Positions 37,098 to 48,932 of a stretch of 64,000 bases of DNA are shown piece after piece. The position numbers and the translations under genes were made by a program. Origin of the DNA: Ochotona curzoniae (Eukaryota > Chordata > Mammalia > Lagomorpha > Ochotonidae); assembly GCF_017591425.1 (NCBI RefSeq), contig NW_024467106.1, positions 21,752,501 to 21,816,500 on the forward strand, given 5' to 3'. The number at the start of each line of letters is the position of its first letter. The first letter of the stretch is position 1. The notes under the pieces were generated by a model, which worked only from the letters and a program-made list of their open reading frames with translations, was not told where the DNA came from and ran no database searches.

Positions 37098-37374
37098 ATC
37101 ATTATTCTATTTGAGAGACTGTGTGTGTGTGTGTGTGCTCACTCCCCGAATGCTAGCAATAGCAGGAATTGAACCAGATCCAAACCAGGAGCCTGGAAAT
37201 CCATAAAAGCCTTCCACATCACTAGCAGTGATCCAAGGACTTGAAGGGTCACCTGCTGCCTGCAAGGTGTACATTAGCAGAAAACTGGAATTGAGAAGAG
37301 AACTAAGATACCTGCTAAGGTATATGAGGCTACGGATGTTCTAAACAGCATCTTAACCTCTAGGCCAAGTGCCC
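37098..37374 (-). mobile_element. Old CSINE copy
   Basis: Reverse SINE with a (GT)n expansion (37121-37137) near its tail. Confidence 0.65.
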
Positions 37375-37390
37375 ATTCCATTCCTATACA

Positions 37391-37722
37391 GCCTTTTTAA
37401 AAGATTGGTTTTATTTATTTGAAAGGCAGAGTTACAGAAAGAAGAAGGGACACAGAGAGAGAAAACTTCCATCCACTGGTTCCTTTCCCAGATGGCCACA
37501 ATGACCAGAGGTGGGCTGATCTGAGGCTGGGTACATGAAGCTTCTTCGAGATATCCCACCTGGTTACAGGGATCCAATGCATTGAATCATCCTCTGTTGC
37601 TTTCTTAGACCATTATCAGGGATCTGGATCAGAAGTGGAGTAGCTGGAACACAAACTGGCACCTGTATGAAATACTGGTGCCACAGAGGCTTGAAGTGCT
37701 ACATCATTGCACCAACCTCATT
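37391..37722 (-). mobile_element. Old CSINE copy
   Basis: Reverse SINE with an ATTTGAAAGGCAGAGTTACA junction. Confidence 0.8.
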
Positions 37723-37825
37723 ATGACTTTTGTAAGGTCAACCTGAAGACTTGAAGCAAGATAAATTGTGTATGGATAATTTCTTTCTGATTCATCCTTG
37801 CTGTTGTAAATGGCAGTATCTCATT

Positions 37826-38161
37826 CTCTCTCTCTCTTTTTAAAAGATTTATTTATTTTTATTGGAAAAATCAGATATACAAAGAGGAGAGACTGATCTT
37901 CCATCTGCTGATTCGCTCCCCAAATGTTACAACAAGGAAGTTGGAGCTGAGCTGATTCGAAGACAGGAGCCAGAAGCCTCCTCGGGGTCTCCCACGCAGG
38001 TACAGGGTCCCAAGGCTTTGGGTCATCCTTGACTGCTTTCCCAGCCCATGAGCAGGGAGCTGGATGGGAAGTGGGGCTGCCAGTACACGAACCAGCACCC
38101 ATATCGGATCCCAGTGCAGGCAAGGGGAGGACTTTAGCCACTGGGCCGTAGCACCGGGACC
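37826..38161 (-). mobile_element. CSINE copy with TSD
   Basis: Reverse SINE between CAGTATCTCATTCT repeats (about 37811 and 38162), with a (TC)n stretch at the tail. Confidence 0.9.
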
Positions 38162-38194
38162 CAGTATCTCATTCTTATTGGCTAAATGATATAT

Positions 38195-38220
38195 CACACA
38201 CACACACACACACACACACA
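38195..38220 (+). repeat. (CA)13 microsatellite
   Basis: Uninterrupted CA run. Confidence 0.95.
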
Positions 38221-38512
38221 TTTAGCAAAAGGACTATCCTGTGGGCAAACCTGGAGGATAGGACAGTAAGTGAAATAAGCCCAACAAGAAGGAAACCTGC
38301 CACCGGAACTCACTTCCATGTGTAATCTAAAACTATTGAACACATAGAAATACAGAACTGACTGTTATCACCATGGGCAGGGAAGGAAAAAGGGAGAACT
38401 CAACCACAGGGTACAAATGTACAGTTAGAATGAGAGGTCTAATATACAGCATGAGGTGTGTAGTTAACAATATTGTATCATGTACTTATTAAAAGAATAA
38501 ATTTTATAATTC

Positions 38513-39183
38513 TTTTTTTAAAAGATTCATTTATTTTTTTTAATATTTTTTTATTTTTTTTATTATTATTTTTTATTGGAAAGGCGGATATACAGAGAGG
38601 AGAGACAGAGAGGAAGATCTTCCGTCCGATGATTCACTCCCCAGGTGAGCGCAACGGGCCGATACTATGCCGATCTGAAGCCAGGAGCCTCTTCCGGGTC
38701 TCCCACGCGGGTGCAGGGTCCCAAAGCTTTGGGCTGTCCTCGACTGCTTTCCCGGGCCACAGGCAGGGAGCTGGAAGGGAAGAGGGGCTGCCGGGATTAG
38801 AACCGGCGCCCATATGGGATCCCGGGCGTGCAAGGCGAGGACTTAACCACTTGCGCCACCGCGCCGGGCCCAAGATTCATTTATTTTTATTGGAAACATA
38901 GATCCACAGAGAGAAGGAGAGACAGAAAGATCTTTCACCCACTGGTTCACTCTCTGAATGGCCTCAATGGATAAAACTAAATCAATCCGAAGCCAGGAGC
39001 TTCTTCTGGGTCGCCCACGTGGATGCAGGGTCCCAGGGCTCTGGGCCGGCCTCAACTGCTTTCCCAGGCCACGAGCAGGAAGCTGGATGGAAAGCGGGGC
39101 TGCTGGGATTAGAACCGGCACCCATACAGTATCCTGGCACTTGAAAGAGGAAGATTAGCCAATTGAGTCATTGCACCAGGCCC
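38513..39183 (-). mobile_element. CSINE interrupted by a younger CSINE
   Basis: Reverse SINE whose body runs 38872-39183; its tail start lies at 38513-38537, left of the nested copy. Confidence 0.88.
38538..38871 (-). mobile_element. Young CSINE nested in a SINE tail
   Basis: Near-consensus reverse copy ending GCCACCGCGCCGGGCCC. The TSD AAGATTCATTTATTTTT (about 38522 and 38872) is the tail sequence of the older host SINE. It has the ATAGTATCGGCCCG change of subtype A but GGGACCCTGCACC of subtype B. Confidence 0.93.
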
Positions 39184-39458
39184 TGAATGTTCTTATCGCA
39201 TGTACATACACAGAAAGCAACTGTGGAAAACAATAGATAGGATAATTACTTAACTGAAATAATCATTTCACTGTGTCTATGTGCATCAAAAATTCATATT
39301 ATATACATTAATTAAATATAGTTTTAAAATAATAAGAATGTATAGAAAGGAAATATGTAGAAGAAACGTTAAACTAAATAGTCTTATGATTTTTAGAAAA
39401 CAATTATTTTAATGCTTGGATATGCCTATTGGATGATTAATGCAAGAAAGTGAGCATT

Positions 39459-39828
39459 GGGCCAGGCGCGGTGGCACAGTGGTTAAGGTCCTCACCTTGC
39501 ATGCCCGGGATCCCATATGGGCACCGGTTCTATCCTGCCAGCCCCGCTTCTCATCCAGCTCCCTGCCTGTGGCCCGGGAAAGGAGTCGAGGACGGCCCAA
39601 AGCTTTGGGACCCTGCACCCTCGTGAAAGACCCGTAAGAGGCTCCTGGCTTCGGAACGGCATAGCATCGGCCGTTGTGCTCACTTGGGGAGTGAATCATC
39701 GGACAGAAGATCTTCCTCTCTGTCTCTCCTCTCTGTATATCCGCCTTTCCAATAAAAAAATAATAAAAAATCTAAAAAAAAAAATCTAAAAAAAAGACAT
39801 CATTTCCACTATTAAAAAAAAAAAAAAG
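39459..39828 (+). mobile_element. Young CSINE, subtype B, with apparent 3' transduction
   Basis: Exact TSD AAGAAAGTGAGCATT at 39444-39458 and 39829-39843. Between the SINE A tail (about 39750-39796) and the right TSD lie about 18 nt of non-SINE sequence (GACATCATTTCCACTATT, 39796-39813) and a second A tract (39814-39827). Confidence 0.92.
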
Positions 39829-39843
39829 AAGAAAGTGAGCATT

Positions 39844-40329
39844 ATAAAAGGAGAAATTGTAGTTTCTCTTGGCGGGAGAGTTGGGATTATGATTGGGACA
39901 GCTCTCCTCCAAAGTAATTGGCCAAGTTTTATTTTGTTGACTGGAGTGGTCTTTAAAAGGAAGTGAATCTTTAGTATTTCACAAGGCCATATATTTGGTG
40001 GGTTCTGTGTCTGAGCTTCAGCTTGCAAGGTTCAGTCTCTCAGCGGTCACATCTTTCTGTTTCGTGTGTGTGTGTTGTCTTAAGCTCTGGTACCCAGAGC
40101 CTTAGATAAGAACATGGTGCCTAGGGTTCTTCCAAACCCTAGCAGCTTTGCCACTGTCTGCTTTACCCCCTGCACCACCTGGAAGAGGACATAACCCAAT
40201 ACAAGAGAAAGAACAATGAGCTTAACCTCGTTGAGTCTGCTAGGGCTAACACCGCTGTCTACGGTTTCGACGGATTGGCTTCCACATATGAGCTGTAAGG
40301 GGTTGTGAAAGGCACCCAGTCCCACAGAG
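39844..40329. other. Unique non-coding sequence
   Basis: Nothing recognised beyond a short (GT)n. Confidence 0.5.
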
Positions 40330-40437
40330 CTTCCGTTTCCTCCTGTGTGAATAGGGATAATGGATTGTTGGGAGGATTAGATAAGTGTGTGCACTGGTAC
40401 ACAGTAGGCGCTCAGTGATGCTATTACTATAATTACT
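40330..40437 (+). repeat. MIR 3' fragment
   Basis: TGTGAATAGGGATAATGGAT then GTACACAGTAGGCGCTCAGT, typical of a MIR 3' half. Confidence 0.75.
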
Positions 40438-41109
40438 GCGATGAGTCACAGGACGGGTTGGCCAGGTTCTAGGACTTGGAAAGTGTCTGCGGGCCTGCCA
40501 CCATGTTGGGTAGCTGCTCTGATTCCCATTGTTGCTCTAAGCCCCAAACAAAGGTCTTTTCTCCTCTTGCTGGCTGGCTTTTCATGGGAGACAGGTCCAA
40601 GCAGAGATGCACCGGCTCCCGCCTTTGAGTGCTGAGAGCATGTGACCCTCACCAAAGTGCTCACCGGACACCAAGGAGTGATTCAATAGTTAATGAGAAT
40701 AAGGGAAACAATGAGTCATGCTGTCAGTGACAAAGACAGTGACAAAAACTCCTTCATCAAGTGTTCCCTTCCCGTCTCCTTTCTGAAATTGGGAAGTACT
40801 GTTCCCCTGGTTCCAGCCTCAGTCCATGCTGCTGAGGTTACCAGGACTTAGTGCACCTCCCCAGAGATGAATCCTGGCAACATTCTCCTGCAACCATGGA
40901 TCATGCCAGAGGAGCGGGGGTGACCTTTGGGACTGCTTGAAGGATTCTGCTTGTGTCTGCTAGGCAGGGGCTAAGGATGCTACTGCTGAGCGAACAGGAT
41001 GGCTGCCCCCACACTAGCCTGAAATGTCAATAGTGCTGCAGCTCAGAAATCCTGATCTAGAAGGAAGTGAGCAAGGAAGATGACATGTAACCTCTAGGTC
41101 CTGCCATAG
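40438..41109. other. Unique non-coding sequence
   Basis: Nothing recognised. Confidence 0.5.
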
Positions 41110-41205
41110 GCAGCGTGATTCAGGCCCAGTTCACAGGCAGAGGCAGAGGGACTTGCTCGCAGTCATTTAGCTGTCAGGGACCTGCTTTTCTGACTTTAAG
41201 GTTTT
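41110..41205 (-). repeat. MIR fragment
   Basis: Reverse MIR core (ACTTGCTCGCAGTCATTTAG). Confidence 0.55.
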
Positions 41206-41604
41206 GTTCCCTGCTAGGGATTTGCTTCCTGGAGATTTCCAGAGAAATGAAGTGTAGGGTAACCCTTTAATACATGACCTTCAAAGGACCACCCCAGCCA
41301 CAAGAAAGAGGTTCGGCTTTCCCTTGCTTCATGCGTGGCTCACAACACAGCCTCTCTGTGGCTTTCCATTCCTAACTCAGAGATGAGCCCAGCCTGGCTC
41401 CTGAGCCAGCATACAAGCCCTTTCAAGTTCAGGCTCTGTTCAGTTCACCATCCCCGCATCACAGCCCTGCCTCCTGCTTGCTCCCCACTCCCTCTGCTCT
41501 TACTCACAGCCTTACTTTTGTTCCCTCATTCCCAGAGGTGGGAACCATTCTCTCTGGGAATACCAGATAATTTTACAGGTCTGGAAGGATGTCACTTCTT
41601 CACT
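41206..41604. other. Unique sequence, possible L2
   Basis: About 41440-41560 is pyrimidine-rich and weakly L2-like; not assigned. Confidence 0.35.
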
Positions 41605-41941
41605 TGAATAATTAAATATTCATTTATTTAAGCTATTTATTTTACTTGAAAGAATTAAGAGAGAAGGAAAGACAGAGAGTGATCTTCCATCCATTGGTTC
41701 ATTCCTGAAGTGTCTGCCATGACCAGAGCTGGACTGATCCGAAGCTGGGAGCCAAGAGCTTCTTCCAAGTCTTTCACATGGGTGCAGGAGCCTAGGACTT
41801 TGGGCTATTCTATGCTGCTTTCCCAGGTCGTCATCAGGGAGCTGTATCATAAGTAGGGCACCCAGGACATACATGGGTGCCCACATGGGATGCTGGCTCC
41901 ACAGGCAAAGGGTTAGCTTGCTATACCACCATGCTGACCAT
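41605..41941 (-). mobile_element. Old CSINE copy
   Basis: Reverse SINE (CATTTATTTAAGC tail side, GCTATACCACCATGCTGACC head). Confidence 0.85.
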
Positions 41942-43577
41942 TAGATGTTTATTTTAATGTCTATTAGGAAAAAGAAAACTTACAAACAAGCCTTTAATAT
42001 AGTGTGACCCCTTAAAATAAATGTGTAAAAATAGTCTAATAAGATATTATTTAAATATTATGCAGATGATAGTCTTTTATAGTAAAAAAAAAAAAAGTTT
42101 GTGTATGTGATTTGCATGGACATGGAGGGTGTCTGCCCATGCTCTTTGCTGGCTTCATGCCCTGCTGTCTGCCCTCTCTGCCTCTTTGCTCATCACACTC
42201 TTTGCCCAGCGTGGAGAAGCCAGAGCAGAGGCTCAGTGGATAGAACTCCAGTTACTAGACAAGCAAGTCACAAAGCATGGCTATTGGCTGTGAAAATCTA
42301 GCTCCCACTTTAGCCTGTCCTGTAGGATGAGCTACTGATCATCTTAGCAACAAGCCAAGGCATGCGAGCTGCCCTGCTTGATCAGCACACTTGCCCTGGA
42401 CAGGTACCTAGCATTGAGCAGCATCCTACACCAATTTGCAGTCATGTGCCAGAAAGTCTGGATGTCAGGACTGGGCCACTCCAGTCTGTTTGAGTTTGGC
42501 CAAATCCATCTTCCTTGTGAGTTTCAGTTCCCCCTTTTGCACCACGGGGAGGGGAGTGGTCCTCCCCTCAAGGTGGCGTGAGTTTCGTCACCAGTGAGAG
42601 GCTGTGGAAGAACTTTGTCAACCACAAAGCACTTTTGGATGAATGGAATGACTTGTTATTTTTAATCTCCTAAATGAGGGCAGCCTGCTGCTGTGGGGTT
42701 TTCCGTGCAGTGCTGTATAACCAGAATAACCAGCCTGCATGTTCATGGGTCTGCACATAGACGCGCACACATATGCACACACCTATGCCGTGGACTGTGG
42801 CTGGACGGCTTTCTGGAGATGCCACGAGATCCAGAACACGGTGTACTTCTCAGAGCCATTGTGTTTCTGTGTCTTTTTCTTGTCCAAGAAACAAGCTGGT
42901 GAGACAGTAAGAGCTGAGCCTGGTTTCCGACTCTTCGCAAGCTGCCTGGTCTGTGTGAGCACTGGACAGGGAGGAGTTACGACATTTCCTGGCCAACCTG
43001 GGTCTTTGGAAGAAGAACCCGTGCCCTCTACCTCCCTAATCTTCTCTTCCAGCTTTTCCAAGTGTTTTTCTATAGGCTGTGGTGTTTGGGGTGTTGCTGC
43101 CCACTGAGGGGCACGGGGTGGAGGGATCCAGGGCTCCCTTTTGAATTCTGCCAGTGGATACTCGCTGTGTGTCAGACAGTGGCATCCAGTTGGGATGAAG
43201 CAAGACAAAGGGTGCAACCCTGTAGAGATGGAGGAGGGACAAAAACTGTCTGAGAGGTCCCCAGAGGCATATCAAGGACCAACATAGCCAACTTGGCTCC
43301 ACACCAAAGGGAACCTTCTAACACATCAGCACTGCCCAATGGCAGAGAAGTTGTGGGAGGGAGATCCCTGTTCCCAGAGGACTGTAGGCAGTCATTTGGA
43401 GCGAGGATGTGGAGGGACCATCAGTGACTCCTCTGTCCACCTGCAGGCGCTGGACTCCATTGCTCCCCCAGGCCTGCTTCTTGGAGCTCAAGCCCAAGCC
43501 TCTCCACACAGAGACTTACTGCTTCTGATTCCAAAGTCAGACTGTGCTAAGTTCCAAGAGGCAAGGATTTTATCATT
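41942..43577. other. Mostly unique non-coding sequence
   Basis: A very diverged SINE-like segment may lie at about 42210-42560. No gene is recognised; the short open frames have no family features. Confidence 0.45.
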
Positions 43578-43632
43578 ATTTTTAAAATTTTAATTGTAAT
43601 GAAATACACATGACATAAAATTTATCATCTTA

Positions 43633-43958
43633 GACCTGGTGTGATGCCCTAGCAGCTGAAGTCCTCGCCTTATATGTGCCTGAATCCCGTATGGGCACCG
43701 GTTCTGATCCCAGCAGCCCTGCTTCCCATCCAGCTCCCTGCTTGTGCCCTGGGAAAGCAGTCGAGGACGACCCAAAGTCTTGGGACCCTGTACCTGCATG
43801 GGAGACCTGGAAAAGTGCCTCCTGGCTCCTCGCTTTGGATTGGCTCAGCTCTGGCCATTGAGGCCACTTGGGCAGTGAATCATTGGATGAAAAATCATCC
43901 TTTCTGTATCTCCTCCTCTCTGTATATCTGATTTCCAATAAAAATAAATATGTTTTTA
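43633..43958 (+). mobile_element. CSINE copy in L1M
   Basis: Plus-strand copy between AAAATTTATCATCTTA (about 43617) and AAAATTTACAATCCTA (about 43959). Confidence 0.9.
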
Positions 43959-44282
43959 AAAATTTACAATCCTAGCTTTCTTTTGAGTGTGTGGTTTTAT
44001 GGCATTAAACACATTGGTATGGTTGTATAACCACCACTATCATCCAATCTCTAGAACTTTTCTTCTTTCTCAACCAACATTCTGTTCCCATTGGATGATG
44101 CTGCCTCATCCTCTCTCCCTTCAGGCCTTGGCTGCCACCCATCCGGGTTTCTGTGGGTTTGACTTCTCTTGGTACCTTATGTACATGGAATCGCCTAGCA
44201 TTTGTCCTTTCGTGATTGTAATGTCTTCAGGGTTTGTCTATGATGTCATGTATGTCAGAATTTCATGCCCTTTCAGTTTTTT

Positions 44283-44612
44283 TTAAAGGTTTTTTTTTTT
44301 TTATTGGAAAGGCAGATGTACAGAGAGGAGGAGAGACAGAGAGGAAGATCTTCTGTCCAATGATTCACTCCCCAAATGGATGCAATGACCGGTGCTGTGC
44401 CAATCCAAAGCCAGGAGCCAGGAACTTCTTTCTGGGTCTCCCAGGTGGGTGCAGGGTCCCAAGGCTTTGGGCCGTCCTTGACTGCTTTCCCAGGCCACAA
44501 GCAGGGAGCTGGATGGGAAGTGGAGCTGCTGGAATTAGAACCTGTGCCCACATGGGATCCCAGCGTGTTTAAGGCAAGGACCTTAACCATTATTCTATTG
44601 CACCGGGCTCTC
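44283..44612 (-). mobile_element. CSINE copy in L1M
   Basis: Reverse copy with a T14 tail (44289-44302) and a head ending TTGCACCGGGCTC. Confidence 0.9.
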
Positions 44613-44794
44613 TTACCCTTTTTAAAGCAGAGTATTATTCTGTTCTATGTGAATTCCACATTTTGTTCTGCCGCCTGTAAGTTAATGGACATTGGGATTG
44701 CTTCTACCTTTGCTACTATGAATAATGCTGTTCACAAATGTTTGTTAAGACCCGGGTTTTAGTTCTTTTTCAAAATAGCAATTGTGTTTTATCT

Positions 44795-45040
44795 GTTTGT
44801 TTATTCAAGTCTATTTGAGAGTTCTCCTTCCCTTTGCAAAAGCCCATAATGGTTGGGGGTGGGCTAAGGCTAAAGCCAGGAGCCTGGGTAGCGGGAACCC
44901 AGTTATTGGAGCCACCACTGGGGACTTTCAGAATCTGCAGCAGCAGAAAGCTCAAGTCAGGAGCCAGGACTGGGACTTAGATCCAGCCACTCTGAGATGA
45001 GGCATGAATGTTTTAACCAATAGGCCAAGTGCTTGCTCTC
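44795..45040 (-). mobile_element. Old CSINE copy in L1M
   Basis: Shortened reverse SINE (TATTTGAGAGTTCTCCTTCC ... AACCAATAGGCCAAGTGC). Confidence 0.6.
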
Positions 45041-45190
45041 TCCTTTTAGTTCTTTCGGGTGCTTACACAGAAGAGGAATTGCTGGATCATACGTTCGTGC
45101 TGGTTTTAATTTCCTGAGGAGCTGCTCTACTGTTCTCCACAGTTGCTGTACTATTTTGCATTCCTACCCGTTCCACAGGAGGTCCCAGTC

Positions 45191-46417
45191 CTCCAAGAAG
45201 CAGGTGTCAAAATGGGGTTAAACATGCCAGGAATTTTATTAGGATGATGTTTGTGAGAGGAAGGGGGAGGGAGAAGGTGGGGGGTGGCAGAGCTCAGGGG
45301 TAGGAGAGGGGAGAGAGTTGTCACAGGAGTTGGCCCAAGGGGCAGACCCAGGGTGCATCAGGAGAAGGAGGGAGAAAGAGAAGCTGGATTAGAAGCCTCC
45401 TGGGCTGGCCTGAGGAAGGCTCAGCAGGCTTGCTGGGGAGCTGGAACCAATGTCACTGTTGGAAGTGCCCAGGAGCTCCTGGGAAAGGGCTGTCTTTATG
45501 TGCCTGCTGCCACCAGTCGGTGGCTGTGAGCAGCCCAAGGGGAGGTGGCTGGTGGGACAAAGCCTGATTTCAGAGCAGTCATTGTAGTGGTCATCTCTGA
45601 CACCTGCTGCTGCCCTGACTATGTCCCCAACGAACTGTTTAAGGAACCATGGGCCCATTTTATGTGTGTTGTCAGAAGAAATCTAACACACAGTAGGTGC
45701 ACAACAATGATTGATTAAACAAGTAAACACACTTTGTTTTCAATGCACCTCCTGAATATTTATATTCAAGTAGAGAGAAGGATTTTTTCTTTTTGCTTGT
45801 GAAAAATCATACGCTTAATTTTCCAGTAGTAAATATATACTGTCTTATGCCCGAAGGATTTTGCATTTGTGTATGACTGTGAAGAAGCCAATTGCTCAAC
45901 AGTGGGGCACATTCTATCTGACTCACTGTCTTTGTTCAGAAATTTGAAAGTATTTTAACCTTCTTTAACCCATGCAGAACCATCACCCACATTTTGACTT
46001 GAAGTTCAAATCCAGGCCTCTTTTCTGGACTTTTCTCACTTGGGCAGTCTTTCTTTCCATAGCCTACCCCAAGGCCAGTGTCTGTCTTAAAAGAGAAAAT
46101 GCATGCAAATTTCCTAGAAGGGGTTTTGTTCTTGTGAAGAGCAGGGCAGCCCCATACTGGCTCTGAATGCAGAGCCAACACTTGGAATGTTTTGTCCAGG
46201 GCCAACATAGCGCTGCCCTGGAGCTGCACTGGAGGGAGCGTCTTGTGCTTCTTGCCCCCTCTCCAAATTCACATGTGGAAGTCCCAACCCCAGTCCCTAA
46301 AAATCGGAGCGATTTTGGAAAGGAGATTGTCATAGATGTGCCTAATTCAGTTTAACGAGGTGACATGGGGGGGGGGGCTCCTAATCCCATAGCAATGATA
46401 TCTTTTTCTTTTATCAA
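45191..46417. other. Non-coding; possible unidentified repeat
   Basis: 45200-45660 is purine-rich, then GC-richer, and has the look of an old LTR or MER element that I cannot name. A MIR tail-like piece lies at 45670-45715. A G10 run is at 46368-46377. Confidence 0.4.
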
Positions 46418-46716
46418 AGCTTCATTTATTCATTTGAAAGGCAGAGAGTTAACAGACCAGGTGTGAGGAGAGAGAGTTCTTATATCTACTTGTTCACTTC
46501 CTCAAGAGGTCACAACAGCTGGACTTGGGCCAGTCCAAGCCAGGAACCAGGAACTTCTTCTAAGTCTTCTATGTGGGTACAAGGGGCTCAAGGAATTGGG
46601 CCAACCTCCGTATTCCCAGGAACATAAGCAGTGCACTGAATCAGGAGTATAACAATGGGAACTTCAACCAGCACTGCAGGTAAAAGCTTTACCCACTACG
46701 CCTAAGTGCCAGCATC
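46418..46716 (-). mobile_element. Old CSINE copy
   Basis: Reverse SINE (TCATTTGAAAGGCAGAGAGT ... ACTACGCCTAAGTGCCAGC). Confidence 0.8.
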
Positions 46717-47509
46717 AACACTAGTATCTTTACAAAAGAAAAATTAACTGGGATCTAGGCATGCACACACAGAGAAGATCCCATAGTGAGGAAGGTAGAG
46801 ATTGGTGCGGCACGCTGCTGCCAGGGGAAGCCAAACATCATTATCAATTGCCAAAAAGTCAGGGAAGAATCATGGGACAGATTCTTCCCTCCCAGCGGGA
46901 ACAACCTTGTCCATACATTGGCCTTCTGTGTCCAGCCTCTGACATGGGTAAGCCCGTGCACTTCTGCTGTGTAAGGTACCAATGTGGCGGTCTGTAGGTG
47001 CAGCAGAAGGAGAGACAGGAAGGTAATCCTCTTTGAATGTTCACATTCTACGGTTCCATACCCCTCTCTATGGTTACATTCAACAGAATGATGTTACTTG
47101 AAATTTAAAAAAAAAAAAAAAAAGAGTTGCATCAGGAGATTATTTTGATGTGGCAATTCACAAATGTTTTCAAACAGCTGGTACCTTGTAAAAGGAGGCT
47201 CCAGTAAACAGGATATTCCTGTTGGCACAGAACTGCATATTTACCTAAAACAACAGTCAGCCAGTATGAACACGGAAACAGAGCAACAGAAATTCGAAAG
47301 TGCATACACGTAGAAAATCCCCTGGATGCGAACGCAGACACGACCAGCTGAAGGATGACAAAGAGTACTGGGCAAACACAGAAGCTTGCCTTTAGAAGTA
47401 TGAGACACTTTCCTGGAAAAGTCACACTCAGGTGTATTTAAAAGAAAATGCACCAAATGCCAACACGGGAGGGGAGTTCCAGGGACAGCTGGTCTATTTG
47501 CCCAATTTG
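46717..47509. other. Unique non-coding sequence
   Basis: Contains an A17 tract at 47106-47123. No gene is recognised. Confidence 0.5.
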
Positions 47510-47640
47510 ATTGGCTGAGGAGGACAAGGCCCAGAGAGAGAAAGGGATGTGGCCGAAGCCATATAGCGGTAAAAGGCTGCTGCAACTCCTGGACTTGGCT
47601 TTTCTGACTCAGGTTAACGAGTCCTACCCTTCTTACTTCC
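47510..47640 (-). repeat. MIR fragment
   Basis: Reverse MIR core (GATGTGGCCGAAGCCATATA). Confidence 0.55.
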
Positions 47641-48504
47641 GCATCTCTCTCTGGCTGCTTCCTAATTGCATATTCAGCTCTTAATTGGCCAGTAAGATCT
47701 CACCACCACTCTTGTGCCGCCCCCTCCCCCCCGCCCCCGGCTTTTTTGTTCTGGTCTCTTCCACCTGTCCATAAGGACCTGGAAATGATTTAAAATGATG
47801 TCAGGGGAGCTGATGGGCAGGATAGCGTGCTCCTCCCCCAGAGCCTGGTGTTCCCTCCGTGGGGAAGGTCTCTGGCTTAGTAGGACCCTGCTTCTGCAGC
47901 TCTCTCTGGCTCCTTGAAGACTTCTAAGGAGACCCTAACACCTTCCATGATAAGTGGAACAGGAGGGTACTAAAGGCAACAATGTCAGTAACCATTATGG
48001 ATATAAGCACTTACACACAGCATAGGTGTGCACCCACACACCCTGAGCACACACCTATACCACACACACTTACACTCAACTTATACACACACTGGGGTCG
48101 CACATATTCTTTGCGAAGCCCCTGAAGGCAAGAGGTAAGTTCCCAAAGAATCCAAACAGAAATGTACAAAAATGTGGAGTGCTAGGAAGAGGGTGCTGTC
48201 ACCCCAGGATTGGAATCTCCCTCTGTCCTTAACCCTGGTCAGTTTCTGAAATTCTCCGAGTTTCAAGGCCAAGTTCTGAGTGCAGGCCGTTAGGAGAATT
48301 TGACGAGACAGTGCACAGGAAGTGCCTGGCTCTGTGCTTACCCCTTTCTGCCCACTCAGAGGTTGGCCATGTTGCTGTTTTTTCTGCTGCTTGCCTGGAA
48401 CTCTGATGTCTTCCTACTATTGGGACCATGGCTACTGGCCACATGTGGCCGGTGACAGCTTCCTAGCTGGCCTCTGAGCATCATTCCCTCTGCTCCAACC
48501 CAGA
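47641..48504. other. Unique non-coding sequence
   Basis: C-rich tract at 47716-47739 and (CA)-rich segments at about 48010-48100. No gene is seen. Confidence 0.5.
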
Positions 48505-48765
48505 TGCCCTCCAAGGTGATCTTGTTTCACTGCCAAGCTGTTCACATCCTTCCCTCTGCAAGAACCTCCTCTGGCCACCCTTCACGTCCAGGATCAAGTC
48601 CAAAACTCCTTGGCTTGGCACCTAAGTCCTTCATCGTCTTGCACCTGGCAGCCTACACAACCAATCCCCACACACTGGCTGGTTGCTTCTGAGCACTGTT
48701 GCTTCTTCACTCCATACCTTTGCTCAGAGCTTCCCCCATCTTCTCGGATGCCCCTTCTCTTCTGG
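48505..48765 (+). repeat. Probable L2 3' fragment
   Basis: Pyrimidine-rich sequence with TTCACTCCATACCTTTGCTC and neighbouring landmarks that resemble the L2 3' end. Confidence 0.5.
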
Positions 48766-48774
48766 ATGTAGCTC

Positions 48775-48932
48775 AGTGCTTCTCAAAGTCTTGTCCCTGC
48801 ATGACAATGTGACGGCATCATCAGGGAGTTCAACAGTGCCAGTTCCCAGACCTCACCTCAGACCTACTGAGTCAGAAACACTGGGTAGTGGTCCAGCACG
48901 CAGAGCCTTAGCAAGCTGGCCTGATGTCTGCT
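48775..48932 (+). mobile_element. MER5A (hAT-Charlie MITE)
   Basis: GTGCTTCTCAAAGTCTTGTC at the 5' end and GACCTACTGAGTCAGAAACA in the body are MER5A landmarks. Confidence 0.8.

Larger units (their letters stand above)
38221..39345 (+). mobile_element. Old L1M 3' end, split by two SINEs
   Basis: Pieces 38221-38512 and 39183-39345 together follow an ancient L1 3'UTR (CATGAGGTGTGTAGTTAACA, later ATAATCATTTCACTGTGTCT). The SINEs at 38513-39183 separate them. Confidence 0.75.
43578..45190 (-). mobile_element. Antisense L1M 3'UTR split by three SINEs
   Basis: L1M landmarks in order on the reverse strand: ATGACATAAAATTTATCATC, GGCATTAAACACATTGGTAT, ATGTACATGGAATCGCCTAG, TGAATAATGCTGTTCACAAA, GAATTGCTGGATCATACG and CCACAGTTGCTGTAC. 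The SINEs at 43633, 44283 and 44795 interrupt it without losing order. Confidence 0.85.
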
